57,030 bases of DNA from a virus. Shown here in pieces: positions 1-6,946 of the stretch (positions within the stretch are counted from its first letter, which is position 1; every line of letters begins with the position of its first letter). The position numbers and the translations under genes are program-made. The stretch is taken from positions 1 through 57,030 of the IMG/VR virus record IMGVR_UViG_3300009034_000045. One strand, given 5' to 3'. A model generated the notes under the pieces. It worked only from the letters and a program-made list of their open reading frames with translations. It did not search any database and was not told the DNA's origin.

Positions 1-2
1 GC

Positions 3-110
3 AGGGTGGTCTCTGTCGAATGGATAACCGACGCTGAGCTGGAGCATATCAAGGGGAGCGGGAAATACGACAAGAAAGGTGTCTCCGTTCCCGGAGATGA
101 TAGTTGTTGA
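3..110 (+). CDS. 3' end of an unidentified gene cut by the window edge
   Basis: An open frame enters from the left edge and stops with TGA at 108-110, giving 35 residues beginning RVVSVEWITDAELEHI. The piece is charged and shows no recognisable motif. By position, upstream of the portal region, it could be the end of the large terminase subunit. It could also be the end of the AlpA-like protein that leaves the window at 57030, because its frame is compatible with that reading frame. Neither can be decided from this fragment. Confidence 0.5.
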   Translation, partial: RVVSVEWITDAELEHIKGSGKYDKKGVSVPGDDSC

Positions 111-179
111 TATTGCAGCGAGCCCATGGAAAATCGATTGGGGTAGTTTATGCTGCGATCCGGTAATGGTGCCGGTTGT

Positions 180-211
180 GCTCCGGTCGATGGGCGCCGG
201 AGCCTTTTTTT
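180..211 (+). terminator. Rho-independent terminator
   Basis: A GCTCCGG/CCGGAGC stem (180-186 with 197-203) and a 10-nt loop are followed by a run of seven T (205-211). It lies about 70 bases after the first partial gene, so it probably ends the transcript entering from the left. Confidence 0.75.
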
Positions 212-237
212 CTATTTGGAGGGAGGTGATAATTCAG

Positions 238-309
238 ATGGATAAGATGCCGATGCATAACTATAGAACTGGTAGGTGCAATATCGAAGACTGTTCTATT
301 TGTCAGTAG
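238..309 (+). CDS. Possible 23-residue cysteine-containing peptide
   Basis: A very strong SD (GGAGGGAGGTGAT, 218-230) sits about 8 bases ahead of ATG 238. The frame encodes 23 residues with three cysteines (RCNIEDCSICQ at the end) and stops with TAG at 307-309, immediately before a perfect palindrome. The good SD is the only support. No family is recognised and it could be spurious. Confidence 0.4.
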   Translation: MDKMPMHNYRTGRCNIEDCSICQ

Positions 310-345
310 CACCCCCGCGCCACCGATATCGGTGGCGCGGGGGTG
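310..345. repeat. Perfect 36-bp palindrome
   Basis: CACCCCCGCGCCACCGAT (310-327) is followed directly by its exact reverse complement (328-345) with no spacer. In RNA it would be an 18-bp, very GC-rich hairpin. There is no T run after it, so it is not a standard intrinsic terminator. It starts on the base after the stop of the small peptide gene. It could be a cruciform, a protein-binding site or a transcript-end stabiliser. Confidence 0.85.
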
Positions 346-369
346 GACAGCGGACAGTGAATTGGTGTA

Positions 370-388
370 GGCTTCCCTAAAGGGAGCC
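370..388 (+). promoter_or_regulatory. Hairpin covering the SD of the next gene
   Basis: GGC-T-TCCCT pairs with AGGGA-GCC (370-378 with 381-388) around an AA turn. The AGGGAG of the right arm is the best SD for the GTG start at 392, so the hairpin would hide the ribosome site and may control translation. This is read from base pairing only. Confidence 0.4.
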
Positions 389-391
389 GGA

Positions 392-1057
392 GTGAGTACC
401 ATATTCAGTTTCAAGGACACTTGCTCCGGCCCCGTCTTTGTCCTTGGCAACGGCCCGAGCCTCGACGAGATAAAAGACTTCAGCGCGCTTCCCTACCCCA
501 CTTTCGGCGTGAACCGGAGCTGGCGAAGGACCCGCTCTAGGTGGCATTTTGTCGCGAGATGCGACCGCTATTTCAGGGACATGGCCCTCCACGGATGGAT
601 AGCAGATCATATCTTCACACCTGGACCGATTGAGAACTGTCATAGAAAGCTCCTGCGCTTCGGTTCGCGCTCCACCATCTCCGACGTGATGCGACACTTT
701 GTCCTGGTGCCGTGCGACGATAGGACGGCACGCAAGCATGGTGTCGAATGGGGCGAGTTTCCCTTCGTCGGATTTAGCATGTCTGGGGCCATGGCGATGA
801 AAACGGCGAGATACATGGGCTTCGACACGCTCTATCTTCTCGGCTTCGACGGTGGTAATGCCGGCCACTTCGGGGGCGACGATCCCCCCGCCACGGGCAT
901 CGATCATGACAGGGAATATTTCCGTGAGATGAAGTGGCGGTATCCTGATCTGAAGGTGTACAATTGCAGCATGGGCTCCGGCATCGCGACATGGCCGAAG
1001 AAGCCAATAGGAGAAGTTATCAATGAAGCGTCTGAAAATTATCCTAAAAAAGATTGA
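392..1057 (+). CDS. DUF115/MptE-like Rossmann-type protein
   Basis: This 221-residue protein starts at GTG 392. It begins with VFVLGNGPSLDEI (about residues 15-27) followed by FGVNRSW. The GNGPSL loop plus a following asparagine strand is the signature of the DUF115 (6-hydroxymethylpterin pyrophosphokinase MptE-like / MAF_flag10) group, which includes nucleotide-sugar-related enzymes. Later pieces such as LYLLGFDGG fit the same fold. The virion or modification role is not known. It opens the head operon, and its last 35 bases overlap the next small gene. Family assignment is moderately sure and function is inferred only. Confidence 0.65.
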   Translation: MSTIFSFKDTCSGPVFVLGNGPSLDEIKDFSALPYPTFGVNRSWRRTRSRWHFVARCDRYFRDMALHGWIADHIFTPGPIENCHRKLLRFGSRSTISDVMRHFVLVPCDDRTARKHGVEWGEFPFVGFSMSGAMAMKTARYMGFDTLYLLGFDGGNAGHFGGDDPPATGIDHDREYFREMKWRYPDLKVYNCSMGSGIATWPKKPIGEVINEASENYPKKD

Positions 1058-1196
1058 TGAATGGTGGTGGCTGACATACAAGCTTTTCTGGCTATGCAAG
1101 ATCGGAATCCATCGCAGGTGCGACTGCTGCGTGCCGCGCATCTGTCTGAAGTGTGCCGATCCTTGGGATAAAGAAACAGATCAGGAGAAGTCATGA
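1023..1196 (+). CDS. Small cysteine-rich protein, 57 aa
   Basis: ATG 1023 follows an AGGAGAAG SD. The frame gives 57 residues with a basic, tryptophan-rich first half (KIDEWWWLTYKLFWLCK) and a cysteine cluster CDCCVPRICLKC that could hold a metal. It overlaps the previous gene by 35 bases and its TGA overlaps the portal ATG (ATGA at 1193-1196), so it appears translationally coupled to the portal. No family is recognised. Confidence 0.6.
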   Translation: MKRLKIILKKIDEWWWLTYKLFWLCKIGIHRRCDCCVPRICLKCADPWDKETDQEKS

Positions 1197-2554
1197 CTGA
1201 ATTCGATGTGCTGAAGGAGCTGGGCTCGACGGCGCTCGCCACACAGGCGGGGGAGGTCCTCGACGAGTTCATGCGCCAGCTTCGCGGCTCGAACGGCGCG
1301 AAGCAGTTTCGCGAGATGTCCAACAATGACGACATAGTGGGCGCGGTCCTGTTCGCTTTCAACGAGCTCGCCGGCAACGCATCGTGGTGGGTCGAGCCCG
1401 CCAGCTCCGACACGGACGACGTGCGGCGGCGAGACTTCGTCGACGAGGCACTCCACGACATGGACCAGCCGTTCACCGACGTACTCTCCGAGGCTCAAGC
1501 AAAGTGGGTCTATGGTTTCGCGCCGATGGAGATCTGCTTCAAGGAGCGCAAAGGAATGCTGCCGGGCGAAGATAAGGAGGGGAACCGGCTGCCGCAATCG
1601 AGGTACAGCGACGGGAAGCTCGCCTGGGACAAATGGGCATCCCGGCCGGCGGAGAGCCTGCAACGCTGGAGGTTTGACGACCACGGCGAGCTCGAGGGGA
1701 TGTATCAGACGCACCCGACCAACTACAAATCGGTGTGGATACCGCGGGACAAGCTCTTGCTGTTCCGCACCACGACGACGAAGGGCAATCCCGAGGGGAA
1801 GAGCCTGCTGCGGAACGCATGGCGTACTTGGTTCATAAAAAAGGGTATCGTCGACCACTATGCCGTCGGCATGGCGCGCGATTTAAGCGGCTATCCTGTT
1901 TTGACCGCACCTGAAAGACATGACATCTGGAACGAGAATAACACCGCCATGCGGACGCTGTTCACCAAGGCGTTTAAAATGATCCGTTCGATTGCGCGGC
2001 ACGAGAAGGAAGGTTTGGTGCTTCCCTTCGACTGGAAATTTACTTTGGTTTCCTCGCCCGGCACGCGGCAATTCAACCTCAAGGAGGCGGTGGAGCTCTT
2101 CAATCAGTCAATAGCGATGTCTATGCTGGGTGATGTGATCCTTATCGGCCACGCGCCGGAGGGGAGCTATGCGCTATCGACGAACAAGTCTAAGATGCTG
2201 GCGTCGGCCATCGAGACGCAACTCAGCAGGAGCGCCTCCGTGATGAATCGGCACGTGGTGCCCCAAATACTGGCCTTGAACGGCGAGCCTCCCGAGGTGC
2301 CGGCGCCGCAGATCAAGCATGGCCCGGTCGAGGTGCCGGATCTCCAAGAGCTAGCGGACTACATCGCGAAGCTCGCCGGCGTGGGGGGCTTCACGCTGCC
2401 GGACGAGACGCTGGAGGAGCACCTGCGAAAGATCGCGAAGCTTCCCGCGAAGGAAGAGGAGGAGCCGGAGCTCCGTCAGGCCACGGAGGAGGATTTCAAT
2501 TGGCGGGCCTGGACGGAGAGAGGGAGGAAGAGGAGCGAGAGGAGAATAATGTGA
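1193..2554 (+). CDS. Portal protein (DUF935/Mu gp29-like)
   Basis: This 453-residue protein forms the dodecameric portal through which DNA is packaged. Recognisable portal features are an N-terminal helical part (VLFAFNELAGNASWWVEP), ALHDMDQPFTDVLSEAQAKW, YGFAPMEICFK, then SLQRWRFDDHGEL (about 151-163) and RTTTTKGNPEGKSLLRNAW. These match the DUF935 portal group of Mu and related siphoviruses. The C-terminus is acidic. The start overlaps the preceding stop (ATGA). Bases 1634-1674 occur again, inverted, at the 3' end of the helicase gene near 41.5 kb. Confidence in portal is high. Confidence 0.92.
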   Translation: MTEFDVLKELGSTALATQAGEVLDEFMRQLRGSNGAKQFREMSNNDDIVGAVLFAFNELAGNASWWVEPASSDTDDVRRRDFVDEALHDMDQPFTDVLSEAQAKWVYGFAPMEICFKERKGMLPGEDKEGNRLPQSRYSDGKLAWDKWASRPAESLQRWRFDDHGELEGMYQTHPTNYKSVWIPRDKLLLFRTTTTKGNPEGKSLLRNAWRTWFIKKGIVDHYAVGMARDLSGYPVLTAPERHDIWNENNTAMRTLFTKAFKMIRSIARHEKEGLVLPFDWKFTLVSSPGTRQFNLKEAVELFNQSIAMSMLGDVILIGHAPEGSYALSTNKSKMLASAIETQLSRSASVMNRHVVPQILALNGEPPEVPAPQIKHGPVEVPDLQELADYIAKLAGVGGFTLPDETLEEHLRKIAKLPAKEEEEPELRQATEEDFNWRAWTERGRKRSERRIM

Positions 2555-3117
2555 ATGAAGAAGAACTGAAATCCAAGTCGACGTGGGCTTTGTTCGACGA
2601 GATGTTCAAGGTCGGCGACGATGTGGTGCTGATCGATGACGATGACAGATTCATCGTGGGCAAGCTCACTAGAGTCGATGATGAACGCTGCTATATCGAT
2701 GAGCGTCCGCACTTGAGGTGTGTGGAATGGAACGATATCCGGTTCATTTGCCACGACGGCTTTCCCGTGCGCAAGCTGCGAGGGGCCGACGGCAGCAAAT
2801 TAATCGAGAAGCTGGATACTACAGACACGAAAGCGATGATCCGACAGACTCTTACAACTAGTATCTGCGCGAATTGTGGAAAGCTGTTTCCTAATGATTA
2901 TATGTATTACGCACGGCAGTGCCATGAATGCCTTCACGTGGTCTTCGGCGATCCCTTCATGGCGGAGGCAATGTCTGTAACGCTGTACAACTCCGGCAAT
3001 GATAGCTCTCGCTTCTGGCTTACCGAGTGGGAGGAGTGCCTGGCTCTGGAGGCCAGAGACGGTGCGATGGCGCAGGTTTTTGATCTTTCAACGGTATATT
3101 ATTTTGGTTGGGTATAA
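2551..3117 (+). CDS. Unknown head-module protein with zinc ribbon
   Basis: The chosen start is GTG 2551, overlapping the portal TGA and preceded by GGAG; a longer frame from 2500 would run inside the portal. The 188 residues have an SH3-like opening (GDDVVLIDDDDRFIVGKL, about 20-37) and a central zinc-ribbon pattern CANCGKLF...CHECLHVV (about 108-131). The rest is acidic with aromatic residues and ends YYFGWV. It sits between portal and minor head protein, so a head or packaging-related role is possible. No family is recognised. Confidence 0.7.
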   Translation: MNEEELKSKSTWALFDEMFKVGDDVVLIDDDDRFIVGKLTRVDDERCYIDERPHLRCVEWNDIRFICHDGFPVRKLRGADGSKLIEKLDTTDTKAMIRQTLTTSICANCGKLFPNDYMYYARQCHECLHVVFGDPFMAEAMSVTLYNSGNDSSRFWLTEWEECLALEARDGAMAQVFDLSTVYYFGWV

Positions 3118-3978
3118 ATGGCGAATCCAACCTACCGTAGCGCCCTGTACCGTGCCATGCAGGACGCCTCAGACATCGCCGGCACAACGGTCAAGGCGAC
3201 CTTCTCGAGGCAGATAGGAGCCCTTATTGATTCCACATCCATAGCCTCCATCGAGCGCGGCATCTCGGGGGGCATTAAAGGAGTGGTCGATTCCGTGGAC
3301 TGGGCCGGCCTCGAAGGGAACCTGCGCGAGGAGTACGAGCGGCGCCTGGCCCGCGCCATGAAGCAGGGGGCCGACCAGTTCAAGAAGCGGTTTCCCAAGA
3401 TAGAGTACGATCCGGGCGCGCCTGGAATACAGAGGGCTATCAAGAAGCGGGCGAGGGAGCTCGCGCAGCAGCTCACGAAGGAGTCGAAGAAGGGATTCAG
3501 GCAGGCGGCGCGCGGCCTGTTCAGGGAGGGTGCGGGAAGGCGGAGGACCGCGAGGGAGCTGAAGAACCTGATAGGGCTCACGCGGAAGGAGGCGCAGGCC
3601 GTCATAAACGTGCGCAGCGCGATGCTGGAGAAGGATCTGGGAGCCGGAACCATCGACAAGCGCTCCACGCAACTGATCCGGAAGTACCGGCGGCAGAGAG
3701 GGGCGCGGATCGCGAGGACCGCCGGCGCAGACATCTCCGACCTTGGCCAGAATCTCGCGCTGAAGCAGGCGATCAAGAGCGGTGACGTGGAGGAGAAGGA
3801 GGTAGAGAAAGTCTGGATTGTTGATATGGATCCCTGTCCGATATGCGCGCCCATGCAGGGTCAGAGAAGGAGCCCGGGGAGGGCTTTCACCACCGGAAAG
3901 GGGGGAGAGGTTGACGGGCCGCCGGTTCATCCAAACTGCCGGTGCGCCACGACTGTGAAATTGAAGGAAGGATCATGA
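3118..3978 (+). CDS. Minor head protein, Mu F / SPP1 gp7 family
   Basis: The protein has 286 residues. The middle is strongly basic and helical (many KR and RE runs). The C-terminal block CPICAPMQGQ...GPPVHPNCRCATT (about 241-281) is the hallmark of the Mu F / SPP1 gp7 head morphogenesis family, where the cysteine-histidine cluster probably binds metal. Members are internal head proteins made next to the portal and often ejected with DNA. ATG 3118 directly follows the upstream stop. The assignment is secure from the C-terminal motif and position. Confidence 0.9.
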   Translation: MANPTYRSALYRAMQDASDIAGTTVKATFSRQIGALIDSTSIASIERGISGGIKGVVDSVDWAGLEGNLREEYERRLARAMKQGADQFKKRFPKIEYDPGAPGIQRAIKKRARELAQQLTKESKKGFRQAARGLFREGAGRRRTARELKNLIGLTRKEAQAVINVRSAMLEKDLGAGTIDKRSTQLIRKYRRQRGARIARTAGADISDLGQNLALKQAIKSGDVEEKEVEKVWIVDMDPCPICAPMQGQRRSPGRAFTTGKGGEVDGPPVHPNCRCATTVKLKEGS

Positions 3979-4005
3979 CTATTCCACGTGAAACACGGGG
4001 TACTA

Positions 4006-4034
4006 TTGACAAACCAGGGAAAACAATGTTGAAT
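4006..4034 (+). promoter_or_regulatory. Possible sigma70-type promoter
   Basis: TTGACA (4006-4011) is followed 17 bases later by TTGAAT (4029-4034). The -35 is perfect and the -10 is poor (4 of 6). It lies in the only sizeable gap of the head module (3979-4089), just before the virion paralog genes, so an internal promoter is plausible. Confidence 0.4.
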
Positions 4035-4089
4035 ATGTAAGTATATGAAACTATAGACATTTAACCCTTGAAATCCGGAGGAAATAGAA

Positions 4090-4872
4090 ATGGGAGTCGA
4101 CAGAGGCGAATTCTACGGCGGGGCCTACGACGGCGATCTGCGCCCGAGCTACCGCCGGGACAAGAACGAGAGGTACGTCTTCGAGCAGTTCATGGCGCTT
4201 CCGCTCTACGTCGATGAGGACGGCGACGGCGCGCCCACGGGCACGGCGGGCGACGTTAACATCATGAGGACGGACCGGAACAGCTTCGAGTATGTTGCGA
4301 AGGGTACACAGACTACGGTGAAGCATACCTTTGCGGCGACCGGTCTGGATGTGACCGGCGATGCCACGGCGGACGAAGGCTGGGAGATCACCCAGGGAAT
4401 CACCTCGCGCAGTAGGGGTTACTTTACGGTCGGCACTGACGCATCCTTCTTCTTCGCGCTCACTTTTTCCATCGAGGATGTCTCTGGCACCGACGACTGC
4501 TTCGTGGGATGGCGCAAGGCGGAGGCTTACCAGGCTAATCTCGACGACTACGACGAGATGGCTGGCCTGAACGTTATCTCCGGCGATATTAAAGTCGAGT
4601 CCATCCTCAATGGTGCGACCACAAGCACCACGGATACCACCGATAACTGGGCTGACACCGCGTCGCACTGTCTCGCGACCTATGTCGGAGCTGATGGGGC
4701 CGTGACTTTCAAGATCGACGGGGCCGCGCCGTCGACCACCGCCACCTACACCTTCGATGATGGTGAGACTGTCGTGCCATTCTTCTTCTTTCTGCACGCT
4801 ACCGACCTTGCCGGCTACATGCGGCTGACGCAGTGGGAGTGCGGCTTCGCGAGCGCGATCCTCTATCCGTAG
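4090..4872 (+). CDS. Putative virion protein with lectin-like beta fold
   Basis: The 260 residues are rich in Thr, Asp, Ala and aromatic residues and contain no Cys pairs that suggest enzymes. The alternating pattern (GITSRSRGYFTVGTDASFFFALTFSIEDV, read in pieces around residues 100-140, and CLATYVGADGAVTFKIDG) is typical of a beta-sandwich concanavalin-like structural domain. GGAGG precedes ATG 4090. Its place between the minor head protein and the three paralogs suggests a head decoration or fibre protein. The fold is inferred by eye only. Confidence 0.6.
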   Translation: MGVDRGEFYGGAYDGDLRPSYRRDKNERYVFEQFMALPLYVDEDGDGAPTGTAGDVNIMRTDRNSFEYVAKGTQTTVKHTFAATGLDVTGDATADEGWEITQGITSRSRGYFTVGTDASFFFALTFSIEDVSGTDDCFVGWRKAEAYQANLDDYDEMAGLNVISGDIKVESILNGATTSTTDTTDNWADTASHCLATYVGADGAVTFKIDGAAPSTTATYTFDDGETVVPFFFFLHATDLAGYMRLTQWECGFASAILYP

Positions 4873-4890
4873 GAGATAGGAGGCAGCATT

Positions 4891-5406
4891 ATGCCTAGTC
4901 CCATAACTGGCAGCGGCGATTATTACGCCTTGATACAGGAGGCACACCAGAAGGCGACGAAGGACTCCGTCTGCTTTCTGAGCGGCGGCCCTCCGGAGGA
5001 TTGCTCATACTGGGGAATAGACGGCCAGCCGGTCCCGGCAGCAGGAACAGGGGTATGGCCGGCGTACAACAATCTCGGCGCCACGGAGCACCTTGTTGCG
5101 CAGGCGAAGTTCACCTACGGCTCGGGCGGCACCACGGCGAAGTTCTATATCCAGTCTTCCTTCGACAAGGAGCGAACCTGGTTCGACATCATGTGCTTCG
5201 CCTTCGCCAAGACGACAGCGAGGAAGATAGGTCTTTCCACCTTGGGCGTCGAGGAGGCCAACCCGGAGAACATCGAGGATGCCGAGCTCGCGGACAACAC
5301 CTCGCGCAACGGCGTCCTGGGCGACGTGTTCCGGGTCAAGTACGTCATCGTGGGAACGTACGTCGATTCCAGGATCTGCATCGCCGGGATAGCGAAGAGC
5401 TTCTAG
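4891..5406 (+). CDS. Virion paralog 1 of 3
   Basis: The protein has 171 residues; ATG 4891 follows a double SD (AGGAGATAGGAGG). The core FTYGSGGTTAKFYIQSSF (about 71-88), then WFDIMCFAFA, then DAELADNT...NGVLGDVFRVKYVIVGTY is shared with the next two genes. This suggests a small beta-sandwich virion domain that has been tandemly duplicated. Unlike the other two, it has an extra N-terminal region with two cysteines (CFLSGGPPEDC). No exact family is recognised; a decoration protein is an inference from location. Confidence 0.65.
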   Translation: MPSPITGSGDYYALIQEAHQKATKDSVCFLSGGPPEDCSYWGIDGQPVPAAGTGVWPAYNNLGATEHLVAQAKFTYGSGGTTAKFYIQSSFDKERTWFDIMCFAFAKTTARKIGLSTLGVEEANPENIEDAELADNTSRNGVLGDVFRVKYVIVGTYVDSRICIAGIAKSF

Positions 5407-5416
5407 GAGGGGAAAG

Positions 5417-5860
5417 TTGCCGATAAGATCTCATGACTTCGTGATCAACGGGCGCAACCTCGCCCTCCTTCCCTCGACGGCCATCACGACGGCGGTGACG
5501 GGGAGCCTGGGGACCGTCTTCGACAACCTGGCCGGCATGAAATATGTCGGGGCGATAGGGGTTTTCACTTACGGCTCTGGCGGCACCACGGCCAAGTTCT
5601 ATCTTCAGACCAGCTTCGATGATGGGACCACCTACACTGACATCGCGTGCTGGTCGGTGACCACGGCGAGCGCGACGAAGTTCCACGTTGTCAAGTCGCC
5701 GACCGCCGTCACGGCGAACCAGGCAATCCAGGACGCGGCACTCTCGGCGAACACCATACTGGACGGCGTGCTCGGCGACCGTCTGAGGATCAAATATACG
5801 ACGACCGGGACGTATGCTGGAAGCACCACGATGAAGATCGACGCGGTGGTGAAGGGGTAG
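5417..5860 (+). CDS. Virion paralog 2 of 3
   Basis: This 147-residue protein begins at TTG 5417 after a strong AGGAGGGGAAAG SD. It is the plainest version of the paralog: LLPSTAITTAVTG near residue 18, FTYGSGGTTAKFYLQTSF, YTDIACWSVT, then AIQDAALSANTILDGVLGDR and a C-terminal MKIDAVVKG. It serves as the reference for seeing what was inserted into paralog 3. It is probably a structural virion protein; function is inferred from position. Confidence 0.65.
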   Translation: MPIRSHDFVINGRNLALLPSTAITTAVTGSLGTVFDNLAGMKYVGAIGVFTYGSGGTTAKFYLQTSFDDGTTYTDIACWSVTTASATKFHVVKSPTAVTANQAIQDAALSANTILDGVLGDRLRIKYTTTGTYAGSTTMKIDAVVKG

Positions 5861-5863
5861 AAG

Positions 5864-6886
5864 ATGCTAGGCCCACATCTCGCGGAGAACGGCAGGAGCT
5901 TCGCGCTTCTTCCGTCGACGGCCATCACGACGGCGGTGACGGACCAGACCACCACGCCGGTCGTGGGGCTGGAGGGCTTCCAGCATGTCACCGCGCAATG
6001 TCTGTTCACCTATGGCTCCGGGGGCACCGGCGCCACCTTCTATCTCCAGACGAGCTTCGACGAGGGCACCAACTGGACCGACGTGGCCGCGTTCCGCTTT
6101 CCGGGTGTCGCGGGGCGGGCCGCTACGGACTTCGATGGTAGTGCGGATTATTATGCGAGAGGTGCAGGACTCACGGGAGTTGTCGATGGGAAGGTGGGGC
6201 TTTTTTCGGGATTTTTTCGGCTTGATGGAGGTGACAGCGCGCAGCAATACATAATTATCAACACAGGTGCTGCGACCAGAGTGCAGCGTCAGAACAATAA
6301 CAAGCTAAGAGTGGTAATGGAAAATTCGGGTGGCACGGCGATCCTGGATCAATACAGCACGGGCACCTATACGACCAGTGCGATCTGGAAGCACCTTCTA
6401 CTCGCATGGGACCTCGGCAACTCTAAAGCGTACATGTACGTTGATGACGTATCCGTTGGAGACACTCCTGGCACACTCACTGATGATACAATAGATTATA
6501 CTGTGACGAACTGGAGTGTAGGAGCCGCTACAAATGGGGCTGGTCCAGTTAACGGCGCCCTCGCCGAGCTCTACTTCGCTACCGAGTACCTCGACATCAG
6601 CGTCGAGGCAAACCGCCGCAAGTTCATCTCGGCCAACGGCAACCGTGTGTACCTCGGCGCCGACGGCAGCACTCCGACCGGGACGCAGCCGCTGGTCTAC
6701 TGTTCTGACGGCGACGCCTCCGACAACCTCGGTTCCGGAGGCAATTTCACGGCACAGGGCTCGCCGACCTCGATCACTGGCCCGGGGGTGGAGGAGATCC
6801 GCGAGTCAGTCAGTGCAGGACGGCGCGCTGACGGCGAACACTATCCTCGACGGCGTGCTCGGCGACAGGATGAGAGTAAAATATAG
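5864..6886 (+). CDS. Virion paralog 3, carrying a LamG-like insertion and a frameshift
   Basis: The first ~80 residues copy paralog 2 (LLPSTAITTAVT, FTYGSGGTGATFYLQTSF, WTDVAAFRF). A ~230-residue LamG/concanavalin-like domain follows (about 84-313; FSGFFRLDGGD, HLLLAWDLGN, AYMYVDDVSVG). The expected paralog C-terminus reappears only in another frame, from about 6804 to 6944. A tandem CAGT CAGT at 6807-6814 explains this: removing one CAGT joins the frames as ...EIRES-VQDGALTANT. As written, the protein ends out of frame at 6886 with an arginine-rich tail. This could be a mutation, an assembly error or a recoding site. Confidence 0.7.
   Translation: MLGPHLAENGRSFALLPSTAITTAVTDQTTTPVVGLEGFQHVTAQCLFTYGSGGTGATFYLQTSFDEGTNWTDVAAFRFPGVAGRAATDFDGSADYYARGAGLTGVVDGKVGLFSGFFRLDGGDSAQQYIIINTGAATRVQRQNNNKLRVVMENSGGTAILDQYSTGTYTTSAIWKHLLLAWDLGNSKAYMYVDDVSVGDTPGTLTDDTIDYTVTNWSVGAATNGAGPVNGALAELYFATEYLDISVEANRRKFISANGNRVYLGADGSTPTGTQPLVYCSDGDASDNLGSGGNFTAQGSPTSITGPGVEEIRESVSAGRRADGEHYPRRRARRQDESKI
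6114..6803 (+). other. LamG-like domain cassette, copy 1
   Basis: This segment interrupts paralog 3 between FRFPGVAG and the QDGALTANT block. Its protein starts DFDGSADYYARGAGLTGVVDG and ends TSITGPGVEEIR. The same opening and closing patterns flank a matching domain inside the tail protein at 21.05-21.73 kb. Base composition looks more A/T-rich than the host gene. It replaces about 20 residues of the paralog. Confidence 0.65.
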
Positions 6887-6944
6887 TACGACTGGGACGT
6901 TCGCCGGCAGCAGCATCAAGATCGACGCGATCGCGAAGGGGTAA
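6804..6944 (+). pseudogene. Out-of-frame C-terminus of virion paralog 3
   Basis: Read in the frame ending at 6944, this stretch encodes SVQDGALTANTILDGVLGDR...KIDAIAKG, matching the end of paralog 2 almost residue for residue. It has no start or SD of its own and is reached only by a shift at the CAGT duplication (6807-6814). If the shift is real, the virion protein lacks this end. If it is a sequencing slip, the true gene is 5864-6944. Confidence 0.7.
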
Positions 6945-6946
6945 CG

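Noticed and set aside
79-309. 76-aa frame at the window start
   Set aside because: It runs through the terminator at 180-211. Only the last 23 codons, with their own SD, are plausible.
377-1141. 254-aa frame on the minus strand and many similar antisense frames
   Set aside because: They are shadows of GC-rich rightward genes, with no SD, no domains and overlap with supported genes.
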